Below are positions 15,272 to 25,759 of a stretch of 64,000 nucleotides of DNA, in pieces. This DNA comes from [Mycobacterium] nativiensis (lineage in GTDB: Bacteria; Actinomycetota; Actinomycetes; Mycobacteriales; Mycobacteriaceae): positions 212,456-276,455 of the forward strand of contig NZ_CP083986.1 in the NCBI RefSeq assembly GCF_020172685.1, in the 5' to 3' direction. The notes beneath the pieces were generated by a model that saw only the letters and a program-made list of their open reading frames with translations, did not search any database and was not told the DNA's origin. Within the stretch, counting starts at the first letter, position 1; every line of letters starts with the position of its first letter. The position numbers were made by a program, and so were the translations under genes.

Positions 15272-15287
15272 ATTTCGCCAGTGTTAT
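15272..15287 (-). promoter_or_regulatory. Degenerate GlnR-type box ATAAC-N6-GAAAT upstream of the second narK gene
   Basis: Two half-sites with a six-base spacer each differ from the consensus at one position. They lie in a 55-base stretch that matches the winged-helix gene's upstream region at 37 positions by hand count. This supports a duplicated promoter more than the motif alone would. Confidence 0.4.
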
Positions 15288-15328
15288 CGGCGAATTGCTG
15301 AAGAGTTGCTGACGATTACAAAGCGCTG

Positions 15329-16552
15329 TCAGTTGACTGGAAACCAGCCGTTCACGGCTTCAGTGATCTGGAGATACAACGGAATCCCGATCGTCACGTT
15401 GTAGGAGAACGTGAGCCCCAGCGACGACGCGAGCGGCACCGTCGGACTGGCCTCGGGAATCGCTATGCGCTGCACCGCGGGTACGGCGATATACGATGCC
15501 GCCCCGCACAATACGGCGAACAGCACGTAGCTGCCCGTCTCGAAATGGGTTCCGGTGATCTGGGCGTAGGTGTGGATGAGGAAAATCCCCAGCCCCGCAA
15601 ACAGATTCGGTGCCAACAAGCCAAACGCGATCAGCCCTCGGCCGGCGGCCCGGAGGTCCTTGAGCTTGCGGGACGCCGTCATGCCCATCTCGAGCAGGAA
15701 CAGGCACAGCATCCCCTGGAAGGCGGTCACGAAGACGTGGTCGCCGTCGGCGATGACCGTGGCACCCTGCAGGCGGCTGATGAAGCCGATCAGGATCCCG
15801 CCGAACAGCAGGTACAGCCCCGGGTTGAGCAGCACCTCACGCAGCAGTGCTCCGCTGACCTTCGGCGTGGGGGCCGGAGCCGGGTTCTCGCCGATGAGCT
15901 CGGGGTGCTCGAGCTTCTCCAGCGAGAGCTCAACTTCCTCCTCGACCTCCAGCTCGTGACGGGTGTGCGGGTGCGGAGAGCTCGACTGCGCCGCGGCCAC
16001 GAGTTTGGTGGCCACCTTCGGGTTGTACCCGGGCTCGTCGGGCATGTTGCCGAGCGGGTCCATGCCGCGCTCGCGCAGCCGCGCCACCAGCAGCAGCGCC
16101 ACGATGCAGCCCGGGATCTCCATGACCGCCAGCATCACCGGCATGTAGGCGTCGAACGCGATGTCCAGCGTGACCAGAACGCCCAGACACGTTGCGAATG
16201 TGCCGGCCGAATCAGACCCGTAATAGCCGGCCACCGTGGCTCGGTCGACTCGTCGTAATCGCGTCATGCGGGTCAGCAGCCCGTAGGCGATGAATCCGAT
16301 GGTCAGGTTGGTGAAGAAGCCCAGCACGATGAATCCCAGGACGGTGCCGATGCTCTTTCCGTCGATGGTCGCGAGTTCCTCGCCGCCGCGCCAGCCGATC
16401 GCCAGCAGTAGGTACAGGGTCAGGCCCTGATACAGCACGTAGGGGAACTCGAACTGAACCTTCAGCAGAGGGATCAGGAATCCCAGGTAGAAGAACAGTA
16501 GGAGGGGCTTGAAGAGGTTGTGGGTGAAGTTGTGCCAGAACTCGTGCAGCAT
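15329..16552 (-). CDS. SbtA-like sodium-dependent bicarbonate transporter family protein
   Basis: A 407-aa membrane protein of the Na+-dependent bicarbonate transporter superfamily (SbtA/DUF897). Two inverted blocks of hydrophobic segments (about 10-175 and 245-400) flank a charged cytoplasmic loop near 180-235 with an ELEVEEEVELSLEKLEHPEL helix. Typical family stretches are AGYYGSDSAGTFATCLG in the first half and GAASYIAVPAVQRIAIPEASPT in the second. It may import bicarbonate for carboxylation, but the substrate is not proven for actinobacterial members. No PII-like SbtB gene is adjacent. The ATG at 16552 has a GGGAGA site. Confidence 0.8.
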   Translation of the reverse strand: MLHEFWHNFTHNLFKPLLLFFYLGFLIPLLKVQFEFPYVLYQGLTLYLLLAIGWRGGEELATIDGKSIGTVLGFIVLGFFTNLTIGFIAYGLLTRMTRLRRVDRATVAGYYGSDSAGTFATCLGVLVTLDIAFDAYMPVMLAVMEIPGCIVALLLVARLRERGMDPLGNMPDEPGYNPKVATKLVAAAQSSSPHPHTRHELEVEEEVELSLEKLEHPELIGENPAPAPTPKVSGALLREVLLNPGLYLLFGGILIGFISRLQGATVIADGDHVFVTAFQGMLCLFLLEMGMTASRKLKDLRAAGRGLIAFGLLAPNLFAGLGIFLIHTYAQITGTHFETGSYVLFAVLCGAASYIAVPAVQRIAIPEASPTVPLASSLGLTFSYNVTIGIPLYLQITEAVNGWFPVN

Positions 16553-16668
16553 GAGATCTCCCGGGTCAGTGTCTGGAGCCGGGTCAGACTATGCGGTGCG
16601 GCTGGCTCACCGCTCGTGCGGAAACTGCGCATTTGCTGTGAGGTCTGTGGCTGGAGCAAACTCCCCCG

Positions 16669-17223
<555 letters not shown>

Positions 17224-18129
17224 CTACCAGCTCGAGTGGCCGGAGGGGTGCTGACGCGGCCGCGACCAGTGCATCCGCACCGTCTGCCCGGGCCGCACCT
17301 GGGCCAGCGTGTCGATGTCCGCCTCGACCACCACGCCGACGACCGGGTAGGCGCCGGTCACCGGATGGTCCGGGCCCAGGATGATCGGCATACCGTTCGG
17401 CGGAATCTGGATGGCACCGCGGTCGGCGCCCTCGGCGGGGAGCTGCCGGTCCGGCCAACGGTATTCCAGCGGCATCCCGACCAGGCGCATCCCAGCCCGG
17501 TCGCTGTGGTTGGTCACCAGCCAGTTGGTGCGCACCATGATGTCCGGGTCGACGAACCAGTCGTCGCGGGGTCCGGGGGTCACCCGCAGTTCCACCACGT
17601 CGTCAGGGATCGTCGCCACCGGCGCCTGGTCGAGTTCGGGGTAGTCACCGGTCGGTTCCCCGATGTGCAGCACATCGCCGTCGCGCAACGGCGCCGGTCC
17701 GATCGCGGCAAGCACGTCGTAACTGCGCGAACCCAATACCGGCGTGACCTCGATGCCGCCCCGAACCCCCAAATAGGTTCGCAGTCCCGACCGGGGAGTG
17801 CCCAGCGATATCGTCTGACCGTCGTGGACACGCTGAATGCTGTTGGTGCCGAAGGTGATTCCGTTAACACTGGGGTCGGTATCAGCTCCGGTGACGGCGA
17901 TATCGATGTCGCCACCGCGGACCCGTGCGGAGAATCCGCCGAACGCCACCTCGATGGTGGCCCGATCATCGGGGTTGGCCAGCAGCCGGTTGGCCAGCGT
18001 GTGTGACCCGCGGTCGGCGGCCCCGGACCTGGTGACGCCGAGATGGCCCAGGCCGGCCCGCCCCAAGTCCTCGACCAGGGCCAACGGGCCGGTGCGCAGG
18101 ATCTCCAACGTGGTGGTCATCGCAGACAT
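17224..18129 (-). CDS. pxpC: 5-oxoprolinase subunit C-like protein PxpC (KipA type, Rv0263c)
   Basis: A 301-aa biotin-dependent carboxyltransferase-like protein of the KipA/PxpC family. It carries the typical start [24 protein letters not shown] and the [18 protein letters not shown] motif at about 34-53. With PxpA and PxpB such proteins open 5-oxoproline in an ATP-dependent way. It is preceded by pxpB with a 33-bp gap and has a GGAGGG ribosome site. No pxpA (LamB/YcsF) gene is in the window, so the partner must be elsewhere, or these two act differently. Confidence 0.87.
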   Translation of the reverse strand: MSAMTTTLEILRTGPLALVEDLGRAGLGHLGVTRSGAADRGSHTLANRLLANPDDRATIEVAFGGFSARVRGGDIDIAVTGADTDPSVNGITFGTNSIQRVHDGQTISLGTPRSGLRTYLGVRGGIEVTPVLGSRSYDVLAAIGPAPLRDGDVLHIGEPTGDYPELDQAPVATIPDDVVELRVTPGPRDDWFVDPDIMVRTNWLVTNHSDRAGMRLVGMPLEYRWPDRQLPAEGADRGAIQIPPNGMPIILGPDHPVTGAYPVVGVVVEADIDTLAQVRPGQTVRMHWSRPRQHPSGHSSW

Positions 18130-18162
18130 GGGGAGCCCTCCTCAACCTTGATCTCGACGTCG

Positions 18163-18822
18163 TCAGACGGCCCGGAACTGCACGGAAAGGCCCGGTGTCA
18201 GCAGCGCCGGTTCGGGCCGGTCCAGATCCCAGAGCACCGCGTCGGTGCGGCCGATCAACTGCCAGCCACCTGGCCACTGCCTCGGATAGATGCCGCTGAA
18301 CTGGCCGGCCAATGCCACCGAGCCGGCCGGGACGGCGCTTCGCAGGTCTGCCCGGCGCGGTACCTCCAGCCGCGGATCACCCCCGAGCAGGTAGGCGAAA
18401 CCCGGTGTGGAGCCGCCGAATCCGACCCGCCAGGGCGCCGCGGTGTGCGCGTTGATCACCTGGGCGACGGTCAGGCCGGTGCGTTCGGAGACCTCGCCGA
18501 GGTCCGGGCCGTCGTAGATGACGTCGATCACCACGTCGGCGGTGCCACCCGGTGCCACGGTCTCGATCGAGTCCGGGTCGACGTGTTGGGTGGCCAGCCG
18601 GCGGCGCACCGCTGCCTGATAATCGGGCGCGGCCAACTTCACCAGCACCGTGTGTGACGCCGGGACGATGTCGATCACCCCGGGTAGGGCGGCCGCACCC
18701 AGGGCAGCCGTCCATGCCAGCACCTCGGCGGTGCGGTCGAACTGCATCAGCAGCGCGCAGTCGCCGTAGTCGAGGATCGTGCCGGTCTTGGTGAGATCCG
18801 TGTAGTCCAATGCCGCGCTCAT
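18163..18822 (-). CDS. pxpB: 5-oxoprolinase subunit B-like protein PxpB (KipI type, Rv0264c)
   Basis: A 219-aa protein of the KipI/PxpB carboxyltransferase C/D domain family. It begins with an [13 protein letters not shown] strand, then has the [17 protein letters not shown] region. The central [21 protein letters not shown] helix and the highly conserved [16 protein letters not shown] loop follow. It pairs with PxpC just downstream; the B. subtilis relatives bind the sporulation kinase KinA, but here the oxoprolinase role is favoured by the adjacent OplA gene. The start at 18822 gives MSAALDYTD. Confidence 0.87.
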   Translation of the reverse strand: MSAALDYTDLTKTGTILDYGDCALLMQFDRTAEVLAWTAALGAAALPGVIDIVPASHTVLVKLAAPDYQAAVRRRLATQHVDPDSIETVAPGGTADVVIDVIYDGPDLGEVSERTGLTVAQVINAHTAAPWRVGFGGSTPGFAYLLGGDPRLEVPRRADLRSAVPAGSVALAGQFSGIYPRQWPGGWQLIGRTDAVLWDLDRPEPALLTPGLSVQFRAV

Positions 18823-18908
18823 GACCCGACCGTAGCCCCCCGGGGTGATCTAGGCCACAGTTTGTCGGCTATGCCAGAGCGCCCTTACCAAACGTGCAGA
18901 GTTCGGTC

Positions 18909-19856
18909 TCACCCGACGATCTCGGCGATCAACCCGGGTAGCTGTTCGGCCACCAGCGGGTAGCTCAGCGGGGAGGCGAACGCGATCGCGCCGGCCAGGT
19001 CCTTGCTGGTGAACACGCTGCGCGACTCGAACGAGGCCAGGTCCGGGTCGGCCACCAGCGCCCGGCGCTCGTCGTCGCTCTCGGTGGTCCAGATCAAAAC
19101 ATCGGCCCCGCCCAGCGTGGATCCGATCCGGTCGCGCTCGACCACCGCCGGGGTGTCGGCGACGGTCAACCCCAGTTGGGTGAGGAACGCGGTACGCCAG
19201 CCGGTCGTGGCGGTGACATTGCCGCGGTCGAGGCGGCCCACCAGCAGCAGGGCCTTCTTGCCCGTGAACCCGGGGCGCGCGGCGGCCACGTCGGCGAACT
19301 TGGTGTCGACGCCGTCGATGAGCGCCTGCATCTGTGCGGCCTGGTGTACCGCTTTGCCGATGGCGGCGGCCTGGACTTTCCAGGGCTCGAAGAAGGCGTC
19401 GCGGCCCGTCTGCGGAACGGTTGGTGCGATCGCCGACAGCTTCTGATACGTGTCGGCGTCCACCCCGGCGTTCGTCGCGACGATCAGATCCGGCTTGAGT
19501 TCGGCGATCCGAGCGATGGCAATCCCGTTGTCCAAGTCCAACACCGTGGGCTCGGCGTTGCCGAGGCGTTGCCGCGCCCAGGGCCACACCGCGAACGGCT
19601 CGTCACCGAACCAGGCCGTGACACCTACCGGCACCACGCCCAGAGCGAGCAGGTCGTCCTGCCCGGTGTAGCCCGCGCAGACAACCCGCTTGGGCGGTTC
19701 GGGAACGGTGGTTTCACCGAAGAGGTGCTTGATGGTGACGGGGCCCTGCGGCTGCCCGTCGTCGTGCTCGCCGGATGAACAGCCCGCCAGCAAAGCTGCG
19801 GCTCCGGTCATTCCGCAGATGCCGAAGAAGCTCCGCCGGCTCCACTGGTCCCCCAT
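18909..19856 (-). CDS. fecB2: Iron-siderophore substrate-binding lipoprotein (FecB2 type, Rv0265c)
   Basis: A 315-aa periplasmic binding protein of the FecB/FepB class. Residues 1-26 form a lipoprotein signal with paired arginines (RRSFFGI) and the lipobox LLAGC, Cys26 being the lipid site. The mature part has the two-lobed binding fold with PKRVVCAGYTGQDDLLALGVVPVG near the start of lobe 1. It should capture ferric siderophore or heme outside the membrane. No permease or ATPase is adjacent. It follows oplA by 20 bp, an unusual partner also seen in M. tuberculosis. Confidence 0.88.
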   Translation of the reverse strand: MGDQWSRRSFFGICGMTGAAALLAGCSSGEHDDGQPQGPVTIKHLFGETTVPEPPKRVVCAGYTGQDDLLALGVVPVGVTAWFGDEPFAVWPWARQRLGNAEPTVLDLDNGIAIARIAELKPDLIVATNAGVDADTYQKLSAIAPTVPQTGRDAFFEPWKVQAAAIGKAVHQAAQMQALIDGVDTKFADVAAARPGFTGKKALLLVGRLDRGNVTATTGWRTAFLTQLGLTVADTPAVVERDRIGSTLGGADVLIWTTESDDERRALVADPDLASFESRSVFTSKDLAGAIAFASPLSYPLVAEQLPGLIAEIVG

Positions 19857-19876
19857 CGCGTGAGATTAACCGGAGT

Positions 19877-22800
19877 TCAGGGGGTTTGGCCATACCCGCC
19901 GCCCCCCGGCGTTTCGATCTCCAGCACGTCGCCGGGGGCAAGTTCGGTCGAGGCGCACCCGGCCAACTCGGTCACCGTGCCATCGGCGCGCCGCACCCGG
20001 TTGTGCCCAAGTGCCCCAGGTGATCCGCCGGCCATGCCGTAGGGGGCCACGGTTCGATGTCCCGACAGGACGCTGACGGTCATCGCCTCGAGGAACTCGA
20101 TCCGTCGGAGTCCGCCGTCGCCGCCGTGCCAGCGTCCGGAACCACCGCTGCCGTGCCGGATAGCGTACTTGCGCAACAACACCGGGAAACGCATCTCCAG
20201 GATCTCGGGATCGGTGAGCCGCGAGTTGGTCATGTGGGTCTGCACCACCGAGGCGCCGTCGAATCCGTCGCCGGCGCCGGATCCGGAACCGAGCGTCTCG
20301 TAGTACTGGTGGCCGGCATTGCCGAAGGTGACATTGTTCATCGTTCCGGAGCCCTCGGCCTGCACCCGCAGTGCCGCCAGCAGCGCCCCGGTGATCGCCT
20401 GGGAGGTCTCGACGTTGCCGGCCACCACGGCGGCCGGGTGGTTCGGCGCCAGCATGGACCCGTCCGGGATCGTGATGTGCAGCGGCCGCAGGCAACCGTC
20501 ATTGATCGGGATGTCGTCGACCACCAGGGTGCGGAACACGTAGAGCACCGCGGCGGTGACCACCGATGACGGCGCGTTGAAGTTCGTCGTCAGCTGCGCC
20601 GACGTTCCGTCGAAGGCGATGGTGGCCGCGCGTGCGGTCCGGTCGATGCTCACCCGCACCGCGATCGTGGCGCCGGAGTCCATCTCGTAGCGGTATTCGC
20701 CGTCGTCGAGGGAGTCGATGACGCGGCGCACCGCCTCCTCGGCGTTGTCCTGGACGTGGCGCATGTAGGCCTGCACGACGTCGAGCCCGAAATGGGAGAT
20801 CATCGCGCGGATCTCGTCGATGCCCTTCTGGTTGGCGGCGATCTGGGCGCGCAGGTCGGCGAGATTCGTCTCGGGGCTGCGTGAGGCGAACCGCGCCCCG
20901 GTAAGCAGCGATCGGGTCGGTTCCTCGCGGAACTTCCCGTCGTCGACCAGCAGCCAGTTGTCGAAGAGGACGCCTTCCTCCTCGATGGTTCTGCTGTCGG
21001 CGGGCATGGAACCGGGTGTGGTTCCGCCGATTTCGGCGTGGTGGCCGCGGGATGCCACGAAGAACAGCACGGGGTCATCCGGGGTTGCGGCTTCGGCGTA
21101 CACCGGGGTGACCACGGTGATGTCCGGCAGGTGAGTGCCGCCGTGGTAGGGGTCATTGACCGCGTAGACCTGGCCGGGCCGCATCTGCCCGGCGCGCCGG
21201 TGCAGCACCTCCTTGACGGTCGCGCCCATCGAGCCCAGGTGCACCGGGATGTGCGGTGCGTTGGCGACCAGGTTGCCGTCCGAGTCGAACAGGGCGCAGG
21301 AGAAGTCCAGCCGCTCACGGATATTCACCGACTGGGCGGTGGCCTCCAGCCGGGTGCCCATCTGCTCGGCGATCGACATGAACAGGTTGTTGAAGATCTC
21401 CAGCAGCACCGGATCGGCCGCGGTCCCGGCTTCATCCGGCCCAGTGGCGGCCGTTCGTCGCAGCACCAGTTGTCCGTCGGCGGTCAGGCCGGCCTGCCAG
21501 CCGTCGTCGACGACGGTGGTGGCGTTGTCCTCGGCGATGATCGCCGGGCCGGTCACGACGTCGCCGGCGGTGATGGACTCCCGCCGGCGCAGCGGCGCAT
21601 CACGCCAGGCGCCACCGGTGTACAGCCGGACGACTTCGGTTGCCGGAAACTCGGTGCGGGTCGGCTCGAGCTGTCCCAAGTCGGGTTGCTCGGTGAGTCC
21701 GGTCGCCTCCACCACCACCGCTCCGGCGATCAGCGGACGGTCCATCAGGAACGAGTACATGCTGCGGTGGATGCCTTCGAAGGCCTCCGTCATCTGTGCC
21801 ACGTCGTCGAATTCGACCGGAATCGAGGTGTCGGTGCCCTCGTAGCGCAGGTGGACCCGTCGCACGGTCCGCATGCGGCCGGCCGGAATGTCTTGGGCGG
21901 CAAGATCAGCACGAGCCTGGAGTTCCAGGGCATCCGCGGCGTCGCGCATCTCGAGGAGGGCGGCGGAGTCCAGCTGGGTCTCTACCGACTGCTCCCGCAT
22001 CACCGTGGTGTCGGCCAACCCGATGCCCAGGGCGGAGAGCACACCGGCCATCGGCGGTACCAGCACCGTGCGGATGCCGAGTTCGTCGGCGACTGCGCAG
22101 GCATGCTGTCCGCCGGCACCGCCGAAGGTGGTCAGCGCGTAACGGGTGATGTCGTGGCCCTTGGCCACCGAGATCTTCTTGACGGCGTTGGCCATATTCG
22201 CCACGGCGATACGCAGATACCCTTCGGCGACCTGCTCGGGGGCGCGATCATCGCCGGTGCCCGAACGGATCTCGGCGGCCAGATCGGCGAAGGCGCGCCG
22301 GACCGTGGCCGCATCCAGTGGTTGGTCGCCGGCCGGGCCGAACACCGCCGGAAAATGCGCCGGTTGGATGCGCCCGAGCATCACGTTGGCGTCGGTGACG
22401 GTCAGCGGCCCGCCGCGCCGATAGCAGGCCGGCCCCGGATCGGCGCCCGCGGACTCGGGGCCAACCCGGTAGCGGCTAACGTCGAAGTGCAGGATCGATC
22501 CGCCGCCGGCGGCGACGGTGTGGATGTGCAGCATCGGCGACCGCAGCCGGACCCCGGCCACCTCGGTGGTGAAAACTCGCTCGTAGCCTCCGGAGGACGC
22601 ACTGAAATGTGAGACGTCGGTGGAGGTTCCGCCCATGTCGAAGCCGATCACGGAATCGATGCCGGCCAGTGCCGACATTCGCACCATGCCGACGATCCCG
22701 CCGGCGGGCCCGGACAGGATCGCGTCCTTGCCGCGGAAGTGGTCGGCGGCGGCCAGCCCGCCATTGGACTGCATGAACATCAGCCGCACACCGCGCAGCT

Positions 22801-23485
22801 GGTCGGCCACCTGCGCGACGTAGCGGCGCAGCACCGGCGACAGATAGGCGTCCACGACCGTGGTGTCGCCGCGCGGCACCAGCTTCGGCAAGGGGCTGAC
22901 CTCACACGACAGCGAGATCTGGGTGAATCCGGCCCGCTGTGCCAGGGCGCCGATCGCGCGTTCGTGCGCCGGATTGCGATAGCTGTGCATGCACGCCACC
23001 GCGACCGCATGAACGCCGTCGGCGTGGGCGGCGCGCAACTGTTCGCTCAGAAGCTCCAGATCCGGTGCGCGCAGGACGGTGCCGTCGGCGCTGACACGTT
23101 CATCGACCTCGACGACGCGTTCGTAGAGCTGCTCGGGCAGCACGATGTGGCGGTCGAAGATCCGCGGCCGGTTCTGGTACGCGATGCGCAGCGCGTCACC
23201 GAACCCGCGTGTGATGACCAGCAGGGTGCGTTCCCCGGCGCGCTCCAGCAGGGCGTTGGTGGCCACCGTCGTGCCCATCCGCACCGCGCCGACCAGCCCG
23301 GCGGGGATGGGCGCAGCATCGTCGAGCTGCAGCAGGGACCGGATGCCTGCCACCGCCGCGTCCGGGTACTGGGCGGGGTTCTCCGAGAGCAGTTTGTGGG
23401 TGACCAGGCGACCGTCGGGCCGCCTCGCCACAATGTCGGTGAAGGTGCCGCCCCGGTCGATCCAGAACTGCCACTTAGCCGACAC
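19877..23485 (-). CDS. oplA: 5-oxoprolinase OplA (hydantoinase A/B fusion)
   Basis: A 1202-aa single-chain, ATP-dependent 5-oxo-L-prolinase, which opens pyroglutamate to glutamate. Residues about 1-690 are the hydantoinase A half, with the nucleotide-binding [17 protein letters not shown] near residue 9 and [14 protein letters not shown] in the middle. Residues about 700-1200 are the hydantoinase B half, with [19 protein letters not shown] and a glycine-rich C-terminus GGGGYGQTP. No frame disruption is visible. It starts 3 bp after the XRE-TetR regulator and belongs to the same strand run as pxpB and pxpC. Confidence 0.93.
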   Translation of the reverse strand: MSAKWQFWIDRGGTFTDIVARRPDGRLVTHKLLSENPAQYPDAAVAGIRSLLQLDDAAPIPAGLVGAVRMGTTVATNALLERAGERTLLVITRGFGDALRIAYQNRPRIFDRHIVLPEQLYERVVEVDERVSADGTVLRAPDLELLSEQLRAAHADGVHAVAVACMHSYRNPAHERAIGALAQRAGFTQISLSCEVSPLPKLVPRGDTTVVDAYLSPVLRRYVAQVADQLRGVRLMFMQSNGGLAAADHFRGKDAILSGPAGGIVGMVRMSALAGIDSVIGFDMGGTSTDVSHFSASSGGYERVFTTEVAGVRLRSPMLHIHTVAAGGGSILHFDVSRYRVGPESAGADPGPACYRRGGPLTVTDANVMLGRIQPAHFPAVFGPAGDQPLDAATVRRAFADLAAEIRSGTGDDRAPEQVAEGYLRIAVANMANAVKKISVAKGHDITRYALTTFGGAGGQHACAVADELGIRTVLVPPMAGVLSALGIGLADTTVMREQSVETQLDSAALLEMRDAADALELQARADLAAQDIPAGRMRTVRRVHLRYEGTDTSIPVEFDDVAQMTEAFEGIHRSMYSFLMDRPLIAGAVVVEATGLTEQPDLGQLEPTRTEFPATEVVRLYTGGAWRDAPLRRRESITAGDVVTGPAIIAEDNATTVVDDGWQAGLTADGQLVLRRTAATGPDEAGTAADPVLLEIFNNLFMSIAEQMGTRLEATAQSVNIRERLDFSCALFDSDGNLVANAPHIPVHLGSMGATVKEVLHRRAGQMRPGQVYAVNDPYHGGTHLPDITVVTPVYAEAATPDDPVLFFVASRGHHAEIGGTTPGSMPADSRTIEEEGVLFDNWLLVDDGKFREEPTRSLLTGARFASRSPETNLADLRAQIAANQKGIDEIRAMISHFGLDVVQAYMRHVQDNAEEAVRRVIDSLDDGEYRYEMDSGATIAVRVSIDRTARAATIAFDGTSAQLTTNFNAPSSVVTAAVLYVFRTLVVDDIPINDGCLRPLHITIPDGSMLAPNHPAAVVAGNVETSQAITGALLAALRVQAEGSGTMNNVTFGNAGHQYYETLGSGSGAGDGFDGASVVQTHMTNSRLTDPEILEMRFPVLLRKYAIRHGSGGSGRWHGGDGGLRRIEFLEAMTVSVLSGHRTVAPYGMAGGSPGALGHNRVRRADGTVTELAGCASTELAPGDVLEIETPGGGGYGQTP

Positions 23486-23488
23486 GGG

Positions 23489-24391
23489 TCACATTCTGCC
23501 GCCGATCGGCTGGGGCGAGAAAGGTGGTCCGGGCCGGCGTTGCTTCGTGAGCAGCGATACCGCGAAGTCGGCGTAGGTGCGTGCGGTTTCCTCGGGTGTC
23601 GTGGGACCGGCGGCGTTGAACCACTGCGGCAGCGAGGTGCACATCGTGGCGATGGCGCGTCCGGCGATCCGGCGATCTTCGACACCGATGTTGCCCTCTC
23701 GCGCTGCGCGGGTGATGGCGGCATCCAGGATGTGCTGCAGTTGATTTCGTGAGTCGGCGATACGCTGCCGATTTGCTGCGGTGAGGCTGCGCATCTCGCT
23801 GGCTCCGATGAAGGCCAGTTTCTGGCGGTGGGTGTGGAACAGCGCCAGGGCTTCGACGATGAGCCGTACCTCCTGCAGGCCGGTTTTGGCATCGTTGCGG
23901 GCGGCGTTGACCCGCCAGTGCAGCTCGGTCATGGTCAGGTCCAGCGACGCGACCAGCAGCGCCTGCTTGTCGGGGTAGTGGTGGTAGATGCCGGGAACGC
24001 TCATGCCCGCCCGTGCGGCCAGGTCCCGCATGGTGCTGCCGTGGTAGCCGGTTTCGACGAAGGCATCGATAGCAGCGCTCAGCACGCCGTCCAGGGCGTG
24101 GGGCGGAAACGATCGCCAGTCGCGGCGCGGGGCTCGCCCGATTTCGGCGCGGGGGTATTCCGGGGCGACGGCAGGCACCGGGGCCGGGCCCGCCAGGATC
24201 TGGGTCGGCGTCACACCCAGCACCTGGGCGCACTCGCGCAGGCGCGTGACCGAGATGCCGGTCTTGCCGTTCTCGATGGCACTCACCGTGGCCGCGCTCA
24301 CCCGCAGGGACTGCGCCAACTCGCGGACCGTCAAACCCCGGGCCCGGCGGGCTGCGCGGATCGCACTGCCGCACTCGGGTGATCCCGTCAT
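23489..24391 (-). CDS. XRE-TetR fusion transcriptional regulator
   Basis: A 300-aa protein with two DNA-binding domains. Residues about 8-65 are a Cro/C1-type helix-turn-helix (IRAARRARGLTVRELAQSLR, then TVSAIENGKTGISV). After a proline-rich linker, residues about 90-140 form a TetR helix-turn-helix (AIDAFVETGYHGSTMRDLAA and GMSVPGIYHHYPDK), followed by a TetR ligand domain. The start at 24391 has a GAGGAGG site five bases away; a GTG at 24397 would overlap it. A 17-bp inverted repeat lies just upstream. It lies 3 bp before oplA, so it probably controls the oxoproline genes and perhaps the divergent fadE cluster. Confidence 0.85.
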   Translation of the reverse strand: MTGSPECGSAIRAARRARGLTVRELAQSLRVSAATVSAIENGKTGISVTRLRECAQVLGVTPTQILAGPAPVPAVAPEYPRAEIGRAPRRDWRSFPPHALDGVLSAAIDAFVETGYHGSTMRDLAARAGMSVPGIYHHYPDKQALLVASLDLTMTELHWRVNAARNDAKTGLQEVRLIVEALALFHTHRQKLAFIGASEMRSLTAANRQRIADSRNQLQHILDAAITRAAREGNIGVEDRRIAGRAIATMCTSLPQWFNAAGPTTPEETARTYADFAVSLLTKQRRPGPPFSPQPIGGRM

Positions 24392-24407
24392 GTTCACCTC
24401 CTCTGAT

Positions 24408-24424
24408 GTTCAGAAGTACTGAAC
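24408..24424. promoter_or_regulatory. Inverted repeat GTTCAG-N5-CTGAAC, probable operator of the XRE-TetR regulator
   Basis: Perfect 6-bp arms lie 17 bases upstream of the regulator's start and 124 bases from the divergent acyl-CoA dehydrogenase gene. It is the only strong palindrome I find in this divergent promoter region, which suits autoregulation. Confidence 0.6.
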
Positions 24425-24547
24425 TATAGCGCGATCGGAAACGTCGCGACAAAGGCTGATTTTGACTGGAAATGGGCTGTTGTGCAACAGTCCGTAATGT
24501 TCGGGCCGAGTGATCGGTCGGTCAGCGGAGTGTGGTGATGGGGTGAC

Positions 24548-25759
24548 ATGGCGATCGAATTGAGCTACTCGCCGGAGGTGTCGGCGCTCGTCGAGAAGAC
24601 GCGAGCGTTCATTGACGAAGTGGTGCTGCCGGTCGAGGACCGCTACGGCGGGGACATCGCAGCCGCGGGCGGCGACACCATGGTCAAGGAACTGCAGGCG
24701 GCGGCACGCCAAGCGGGTGTGTTCGCACCGCACGCTCCTGTCGAGTACGGCGGGCTGGGTTTGAACATGTCCGACCGGGCGCCGGTGTTCGAGGCAGCCG
24801 GCTACTCCCTGTTAGGCCCGTCTGCGGTGAACATCGCCGCCCCGGATGAGGGCAACGTGCATCTGCTGGCGGAGGTGGCCAGCCCTGAGCAGAAGGCCCG
24901 CTACCTCGCGCCGCTGGCGGCCGGCGACGTGCGCTCCGCGTTCGCGATGACCGAACCGGCGCCGGGTGCGGGCTCGGATCCGTCCGCGCTGACGACCACG
25001 GCGCAGCGCCGGTCCGGGGATTGGCACATCACCGGCCACAAGTGGTACATCACCGGTGCCGACGGCGCCGGATTCTTCATCGTCATGGCTCGGACCTCCG
25101 GGGACGCCGGCCAGCGCGGCGGCGCCACCATGTTCCTGGTCCCCGCCGACACCGCGGGCCTGACCGTCGGCCGACACATCCCGACCCTGGACCGTTCCAT
25201 GGTGGGCGGCCATTGCGAGGTGCACTTCGACGACGTTCGGGTTCCCGACGAGGCTGTGCTCGGCGAGGTGGACCGCGGCTTCGAATACGCCCAGGTTCGG
25301 CTGGGGCCCGCCCGCATGACGCATGTGATGCGCTGGCTCGGCGCGGCACGTCGCGGTCACGACACCGCGCTCGACCACATTGTGCAGCGCCAGGCATTCG
25401 GATCGGCGCTCGGCGATCTGGGCATGATCCAGAACATGGTGGCCGACAACGAAATCGACATCGCCGCCACCCGATCGCTGCTGGTGCGAGCCTGTTGGGA
25501 GCTGGATCAGGGCTCGGGCGCCGGCGACGCTACCTCGATCGCGAAGACGTTCGCCGCCGAGGCGATCTTCCGGATCGTCGACCGCAGCGTGCAGATGTGC
25601 GGTGCGCTCGGCGTCACCGAGGACCTGCCCCCTGCGCGGCTCTCCCGCGAGGTGCGCCCATTCCGGGTTTACGACGGCCCCTCGGAGGTGCACCGCTGGG
25701 CCATCGCCAAGCGGCGGGTCGGCGCGGCGCGACGCGCGCGCAAGGACGCCGCGCAGTGA
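24548..25759 (+). CDS. Acyl-CoA dehydrogenase (FadE family)
   Basis: A 403-aa acyl-CoA dehydrogenase with the usual three-domain order. The FAD-binding stretch SAFAMTEPAPGAGSDPSAL is at about residues 120-140, WHITGHKWYITGADGA follows, and YDGPSEVHRWAIAKRR ends the C-terminal helical domain. It should introduce a 2,3 double bond into an acyl-CoA. The next gene overlaps by 4 bp and encodes an APH-like kinase; this pairing is the split bacterial form of the ACAD10/ACAD11 fusion. It is the first gene of a plus-strand catabolic run. Confidence 0.88.
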   Translation: MAIELSYSPEVSALVEKTRAFIDEVVLPVEDRYGGDIAAAGGDTMVKELQAAARQAGVFAPHAPVEYGGLGLNMSDRAPVFEAAGYSLLGPSAVNIAAPDEGNVHLLAEVASPEQKARYLAPLAAGDVRSAFAMTEPAPGAGSDPSALTTTAQRRSGDWHITGHKWYITGADGAGFFIVMARTSGDAGQRGGATMFLVPADTAGLTVGRHIPTLDRSMVGGHCEVHFDDVRVPDEAVLGEVDRGFEYAQVRLGPARMTHVMRWLGAARRGHDTALDHIVQRQAFGSALGDLGMIQNMVADNEIDIAATRSLLVRACWELDQGSGAGDATSIAKTFAAEAIFRIVDRSVQMCGALGVTEDLPPARLSREVRPFRVYDGPSEVHRWAIAKRRVGAARRARKDAAQ

